A stretch of 64,000 bases of DNA from Desulfobulbaceae bacterium (GTDB taxonomy: Bacteria > Desulfobacterota > Desulfobulbia > Desulfobulbales > Desulfobulbaceae), in assembly GCA_023544645.1 (NCBI GenBank), contig JAMJFO010000012.1, forward strand, positions 1-64,000, in the 5' to 3' direction. The notes beneath the pieces are model-generated. The model saw only the letters and a program-made list of their open reading frames with translations. It was not told the DNA's origin and did not search any database. Shown here in pieces: positions 60,197 through 64,000 of the stretch. How positions within the stretch are numbered: the first letter of the stretch is position 1; every line of letters begins with the position of its first letter. Made by a program: the position numbers and the translations under genes.

Positions 60197-61704
60197 GACG
60201 CACCTGCTGCCTGGAGTTTGAGCTCAAATCGTATCAAACCGGTATCCTTTTCAGCGGAAGCCGAAATAATATCAACACCATCATAGGCCGGGGACTTGCG
60301 CAACACACCCTGGATTAGGTTTACATCGTTGAAATTCTTGGTCGTTCCCTTGACCATTACCGATTCCTTGTCAATGACCAACCGCGAAACATGGATTTCA
60401 ATCGCTTCCGGCACCCGTTGCGAAATATCGGCAAGGATATTCAAGGAACGTTTATCTCCGGAAAAAACAGGAGTGGCAATGGAAGGTGCCTGAACATTGC
60501 GCAGACCTGTCTTCATCTGGACCAATGGATCAACAACCCTTGTTGCTTCGGGAAATGTCTCCTTGAAAAGATCGGTCATCCGGCCGCCGAGTTCATTGTA
60601 CCTGGCATTGAGGATTCGATAATCATAGCCCAGGTATGCGTTTATGCCCACAAGGACCAGCACCAGAAAAGCGACGGCAACTATCTGGTTTGTCCTGGAG
60701 GCAAAAAACAATCCTTGCTGGACAAACTCATCCTTGCGGAAATTGATGCTGATTTTTTTCGTCAATCCCTGGAGGGCCAGGGCGATGGCATGATCGAAAA
60801 GACCCGGACGCCAAGCTTTCCTGGTCTCCGCGGTCCAACTGACTCCTGAATGCTCCGGCAGGTCACCGATCAATACGGGCTGGTCGAATTCGGCTTCTAT
60901 TTTCTCCCTGAATTCCGCGCCTCCCACCATGGGGCCGAACATAACTATCTGCTCGGGAAAGGTTTCAGCCCGGCTTTCCAGCTGATATAATCCCAGGGTC
61001 TGCTTGATATCATCACACAGAGAAGCAATGCACTCCATGGCCTCATCATGGTGTACTATCTCAATGCCATTATCCCCGAAGTAGAAAGGGAGGTCGGTAA
61101 AGACCCTGTCCGGATAAACCAGGCGGCGCATGAACGCTATCCGGCCATGGCGGACAATGACCATGTTCATTTCGTGCATGCCGGTGTCGATGAGAAGAAA
61201 ATTTTCTCCCTGCCCGCCGACCCGCAAAAACTGTTCAGCCAGAATAAAGGTGCGCAGCGTAATGACAGGGGGATTAAGCCCGGAATCTTTCAGAACCTCC
61301 AGATCATCCTTCAATCTGTCCTTGGTAATTCCCGTTACCAGCAGATGGCTTTTATTGCCGTCAACGCCGGCGAGAATATACTCAATGACCTGATCACGGA
61401 CCGGAACAAGGAGCTGATCCTCCAGTTCCATGGGCAGGATCTGGGCTATTTTCCTTTTCTCGGTGAAGGGGATGGTGAGATTACGCAGACTGACCCCGGA
61501 AAGCGAGATGCCGCAGATGCTGGCGCCATCCTTCCATCCCACTTTTTCGAGCAGCGGCGGCAGAACCTCGGCAAGGGTAACCCGATGGTCAAGTTTTGCC
61601 AGAGCGGCTGCAGTCACCACCCGGTCATTGCCGCCCGAGGCGATGACAACGGCGGTGACATACTCTTCGTTGATGTCAAGTCCCAGAACCTGGCGTTTCA
61701 TCAC
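60193..61704 (-). CDS. gspL: Type II secretion protein GspL (PilM/PilN-like)
   Basis: 503 residues. The N-terminal actin-like part (about 1-310, GLDINEEYVTAVVIASGG; then FLLIDTGMHEMNMVIVRHG) is PilM/GspL-like. One membrane helix at about 335-355 (QIVAVAFLVLVLVGINAYL) is followed by a periplasmic ferredoxin-like PilN-type domain. It links the cytosolic ATPase to GspM and the pseudopilus. It starts one base before the gspK stop region and overlaps gspM. Confidence 0.88.
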   Translation of the reverse strand: MMKRQVLGLDINEEYVTAVVIASGGNDRVVTAAALAKLDHRVTLAEVLPPLLEKVGWKDGASICGISLSGVSLRNLTIPFTEKRKIAQILPMELEDQLLVPVRDQVIEYILAGVDGNKSHLLVTGITKDRLKDDLEVLKDSGLNPPVITLRTFILAEQFLRVGGQGENFLLIDTGMHEMNMVIVRHGRIAFMRRLVYPDRVFTDLPFYFGDNGIEIVHHDEAMECIASLCDDIKQTLGLYQLESRAETFPEQIVMFGPMVGGAEFREKIEAEFDQPVLIGDLPEHSGVSWTAETRKAWRPGLFDHAIALALQGLTKKISINFRKDEFVQQGLFFASRTNQIVAVAFLVLVLVGINAYLGYDYRILNARYNELGGRMTDLFKETFPEATRVVDPLVQMKTGLRNVQAPSIATPVFSGDKRSLNILADISQRVPEAIEIHVSRLVIDKESVMVKGTTKNFNDVNLIQGVLRKSPAYDGVDIISASAEKDTGLIRFELKLQAAGAS

Positions 61705-62721
61705 TTACCTGACTTCCCAATATAAAAGCTTCTGCACACTGGTTTCCCTGTCACGCTCCAGTATCCCGGCACCGCTCCGCGCCATGGTATTATGCTCTGC
61801 CGTTACTTCAATCTTGAAATACCGGCTCTGGACTACGGCCAGAGTCTCTTCCAGTTCAAGACTGCCATTCACCTGCTTATACCACTGCGGATCGGCAAGA
61901 GCTGCCATGTTGCTCTCCTCTGCGCGGAAATCAATCAGATCCTGCGCGGTCTCATCGCTCATATTCTGGCGCTTTTCAAGCGCCATGAGCACTTCCGCCG
62001 GCGCCGTGTTTATGTTTATTGCGCCGTCCCGCCCTGCAACGGTCACAAACTGCCCCAATCCTAAATAATCCTCATTACCATAAAAAAGATCTTTGGTCAT
62101 GCCCCGAATGAGCAGCAGTTCTTCAGGATAGGAAAAAGGGGCGTTCCTGGGTTTATACGAGGGAGAGAGAGACAGATAGTACCCGCTTTCCGCGCCATGA
62201 TCCCGGACGAGATCATTTTCGTCGATCCAGTCGATGATTGCATCGATAATTTCCCCTGCCTCGTCGGAATCGGCAACCGCAAATTTCTCCGGGTCGAGAA
62301 ACCTGCGCCATATTTCTCTCTGTTTGTCCTGCATTGTATTGAATTTCTCCTGATCTTTTTCATCAGGCACCAGGGCATTGACCTGCAGCAGCCCGGAAAG
62401 ATCGGTCACCGACACATGCAGTTTTTCATTGCCGAACAGGTCCGGGGCGTCCTCACTTCCCATCTTGTTCCAGCTGTCGTGGCTGCTGTCAAAGAGCTGG
62501 TTCTTTTTCACGTCCTCCTGCAGGTCCGCATGCAATGCTGCTCTCACCAGGCTCAGCCCGGACCTGTTCATGGCGTCAAGCTGGACACTGTCACGCAGGT
62601 TGCCGGCTCCCTGCATCTGCCAGTTGACCGAGGTCGCCACCTGCACGGTGATGGCCACCATGAAGCTCACCGCCATCAGGGTCAGCACCAGGGCCATGCC
62701 TTTCTGATTATGGCGTCGCAT
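61705..62721 (-). CDS. gspK: Type II secretion minor pseudopilin GspK
   Basis: 338 residues from the ATG at 62721. A basic leader ends KG, then MALVLTLMAVSFMVAITVQV forms the pseudopilin helix; a large alpha domain insertion follows with FGNEKLHVSVTDLSGLLQVNAL-type sequence (partly written) and ININTAPAEVLMAL, all typical of GspK, the tip of the pseudopilus. The frame is open to 62742, but the ATG at 62721 overlaps the end of gspJ by 14 bases and gives a proper leader. Confidence 0.92.
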   Translation of the reverse strand: MRRHNQKGMALVLTLMAVSFMVAITVQVATSVNWQMQGAGNLRDSVQLDAMNRSGLSLVRAALHADLQEDVKKNQLFDSSHDSWNKMGSEDAPDLFGNEKLHVSVTDLSGLLQVNALVPDEKDQEKFNTMQDKQREIWRRFLDPEKFAVADSDEAGEIIDAIIDWIDENDLVRDHGAESGYYLSLSPSYKPRNAPFSYPEELLLIRGMTKDLFYGNEDYLGLGQFVTVAGRDGAININTAPAEVLMALEKRQNMSDETAQDLIDFRAEESNMAALADPQWYKQVNGSLELEETLAVVQSRYFKIEVTAEHNTMARSGAGILERDRETSVQKLLYWEVR

Positions 62722-63436
62722 TCTGCCGCAGACTCTGGGCATTGATCAACCCCACCGGAAGAAGTACGCCTGTACTGAATTCGATGCTGGAGTCATTTTC
62801 TCTATCCAGCCAGAATTCAAGGGTGCAGGATACGGCAACCGGCAGTTTACGCTCATCCTGGCTGCTGAGCGCATCTTCGCTGGTGGACCAGGTGTCCGTC
62901 TCCTCGCCGCTTTCATCAAAATAACGGAACTGCACGGACCGCAGTCCGTCGCAGAGGAGAAAGCCCCCCTCCGCATCTTGGCCGCCGTTTGTCACCGCCG
63001 ATGTTGCCAGGAGCTCATCGGATCGGATCAGAACCAGTCCGCCCTGACTCCCGGGATCTTCTTCCACTTTATAAGATAGAACAGCGATCCCGGGATTGTC
63101 CTGCTGCCGGTTAAAAACAACATGAGCCGTTGAGGTGAACTGGAGGGTGTCGGCATCCTCTCCGTCAAGCTGTTCAGCGCTGCCGATGAAATCCACGTCC
63201 TCAACGAGCACCGCGGAGGCGAGATCCTCGCTTATCCGCTGCAGGGCGACCTGGGCCCGGTGGTAGATCTCTCCCTGTTGCTGGGTGGCGTTCAGGACAT
63301 TCAGGCTGCCGGATAGCGAGATGGAAACCATGGTCACCACCGTACTCAGTATCAGCAGGGCCAGCATGATCTCCAGCAGGGTCATCCCATGCTGGTTATC
63401 GCCGGAGGACGGGGAACTGTCGGTGATCTTCATCAT
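62708..63436 (-). CDS. gspJ: Type II secretion minor pseudopilin GspJ
   Basis: 242 residues. The prepilin leader ends HG, followed by MTLLEIMLALLILSTVVTM. The cleavage context G-M-T-L-L-E is correct for the prepilin peptidase, with the +5 glutamate in place. The body contains ALQRISEDLASAVLVED and YKVEEDPGSQGGLVLIRSDE, typical of GspJ. It overlaps gspI by four bases. Confidence 0.92.
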   Translation of the reverse strand: MMKITDSSPSSGDNQHGMTLLEIMLALLILSTVVTMVSISLSGSLNVLNATQQQGEIYHRAQVALQRISEDLASAVLVEDVDFIGSAEQLDGEDADTLQFTSTAHVVFNRQQDNPGIAVLSYKVEEDPGSQGGLVLIRSDELLATSAVTNGGQDAEGGFLLCDGLRSVQFRYFDESGEETDTWSTSEDALSSQDERKLPVAVSCTLEFWLDRENDSSIEFSTGVLLPVGLINAQSLRQNATP

Positions 63437-63861
63437 TTCCTCGGCTCGATCTTCTGCATGATCACCGACCTGACTCCGTAGGACGGACCCTCATCTCCGC
63501 CCAGGGTAACCACCAGATCCACAGTCTTCAGCATGCCGGCGGAACCGGCTATCCCGACTTCATCCTCGCTCAGCTCGGCAACTTCCGAACTCCACCTGTA
63601 GCCGGGATAATTTTCGCCAAAATCACCATCGGCGGAGAAAACGCTTTCAAAATCAGCCGCTTCGATCTCAGTGAGTTTCTGTTGAGCAAGGAGGGCGGCG
63701 GTAACGGCAAAACGGGTGTGGCCGGCAATGGAAACGCTCTGTGACTGCGATCCGATGAGCGTGACAAAGGCAATGGCAATGATGGCAACGGCGATCATCA
63801 CCTCAAGAAGGGTGAAGCCAGTATGCGACAGAAAGCCTTTTCTGCGACCAATGCAACACAT
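63433..63861 (-). CDS. gspI: Type II secretion minor pseudopilin GspI
   Basis: 142 residues. The leader ends in HTG before FTLLEVMIAVAIIAIAFVTL with the +5 glutamate. The body has ALLAQQKLTEIEAADFES and YPGYRWSSEVAEL, which fit GspI. It is the first gene of this secretion operon on the minus strand; no gspG or gspH precedes it in the window, so the major pseudopilin must be encoded elsewhere. Upstream sequence turns AT-rich. Confidence 0.9.
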   Translation of the reverse strand: MCCIGRRKGFLSHTGFTLLEVMIAVAIIAIAFVTLIGSQSQSVSIAGHTRFAVTAALLAQQKLTEIEAADFESVFSADGDFGENYPGYRWSSEVAELSEDEVGIAGSAGMLKTVDLVVTLGGDEGPSYGVRSVIMQKIEPRK

Positions 63862-63903
63862 TTACAGTCCCCTAAGCCAATAGACATAAAACAACATACA
63901 CCC

Positions 63904-64000
63904 TCAATTTAAGCTATCAACTAAACTAATTAGTTTCTGCACTGTTTTTTCAATTGTGTAGGGTGTAGTAACTTTTACACTGTCTATTCCATTTTCTTTC
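63904..64000 (-). CDS. C-terminal fragment of an unidentified protein at the right edge (possible DUF302-like piece)
   Basis: The minus strand enters from the right edge with an open frame that stops at 63904; the 31 readable residues contain DSVKVTTPYTIEKTVQKL and end SLVDSLN. S-P/T-P-Y-S/T-I/V-E-x-T-x2-K/R-L is reminiscent of DUF302 proteins, but in those it stands near the N-terminus, so the piece could be truncated. The stretch 63862-64000 is much richer in A/T than the secretion operon. Confidence 0.35.
   Translation of the reverse strand, partial: KENGIDSVKVTTPYTIEKTVQKLISLVDSLN

Overview
The window looks like chromosomal DNA of a sulfate-reducer-type member of the Desulfobacterota, most likely near Desulfobulbales. 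The grounds are a B12-dependent class II ribonucleotide reductase, an NtrY/NtrX pair beside hemB, a UGA-encoded SelW-like selenoprotein, a two-CW protein, small CXXCH cytochrome-type proteins and many single-domain response regulators. This placement is inference; no rRNA gene is present.

0-10 kb is an accessory signalling and transport island. A sigma54-type promoter drives a small two-repeat protein, a degenerate receiver and a canonical receiver. Another receiver, a two-CBS protein, a DASS/SLC13-type transporter and a receiver fused to a domain resembling LCIB-type beta carbonic anhydrases follow. At 7.9-9.3 kb the first three genes recur on the opposite strand behind a second sigma54-type promoter, as a diverged and partly broken copy. 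A short helical motif centred on AFAEAGE links the small proteins to the tails of the receivers. Between the copies lie broken genes (an NhaD-like fragment, a frameshifted universal stress protein), an orphan Fis-type DNA-binding protein and, just outside, a PAS-receiver chimera.

10-24.5 kb holds dTDP-sugar genes (rfbC, rfbB), the DUF4390-ntrY-ntrX-hemB row, VanZ-like and SEC-C proteins, nrdJ with a tandem NrdR-box-like promoter, and a large GAF/adenylate cyclase. 24.5-41 kb is mainly housekeeping: small redox and envelope proteins, three tRNAs, the tig-clpP-clpX-lon proteostasis row, glyS, a FolE2-like protein without its catalytic cysteine motif, galT, dksA, moaC, dnaJ, rpoZ and purA. A cobalamin-riboswitch-like sequence sits antisense at the 3' end of glyS.

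41-52.4 kb carries terC, a geranylgeranyl-reductase-type flavoprotein, a large CsgG/FlgT-like lipoprotein, a diheme cytochrome, ppsR, a dCMP deaminase, a PP-loop protein, recN, a DtxR-type regulator and the hidden selW gene. 52.6-63.9 kb encodes a type II secretion system: gspI-J-K-L-M-N-C-D-E on the minus strand and gspF on the plus strand, converging on gspE. Three long palindromic intergenic elements (17.2, 47.8 and 51.4 kb) share a similar hairpin-with-apex layout and look like members of dispersed repeat families.
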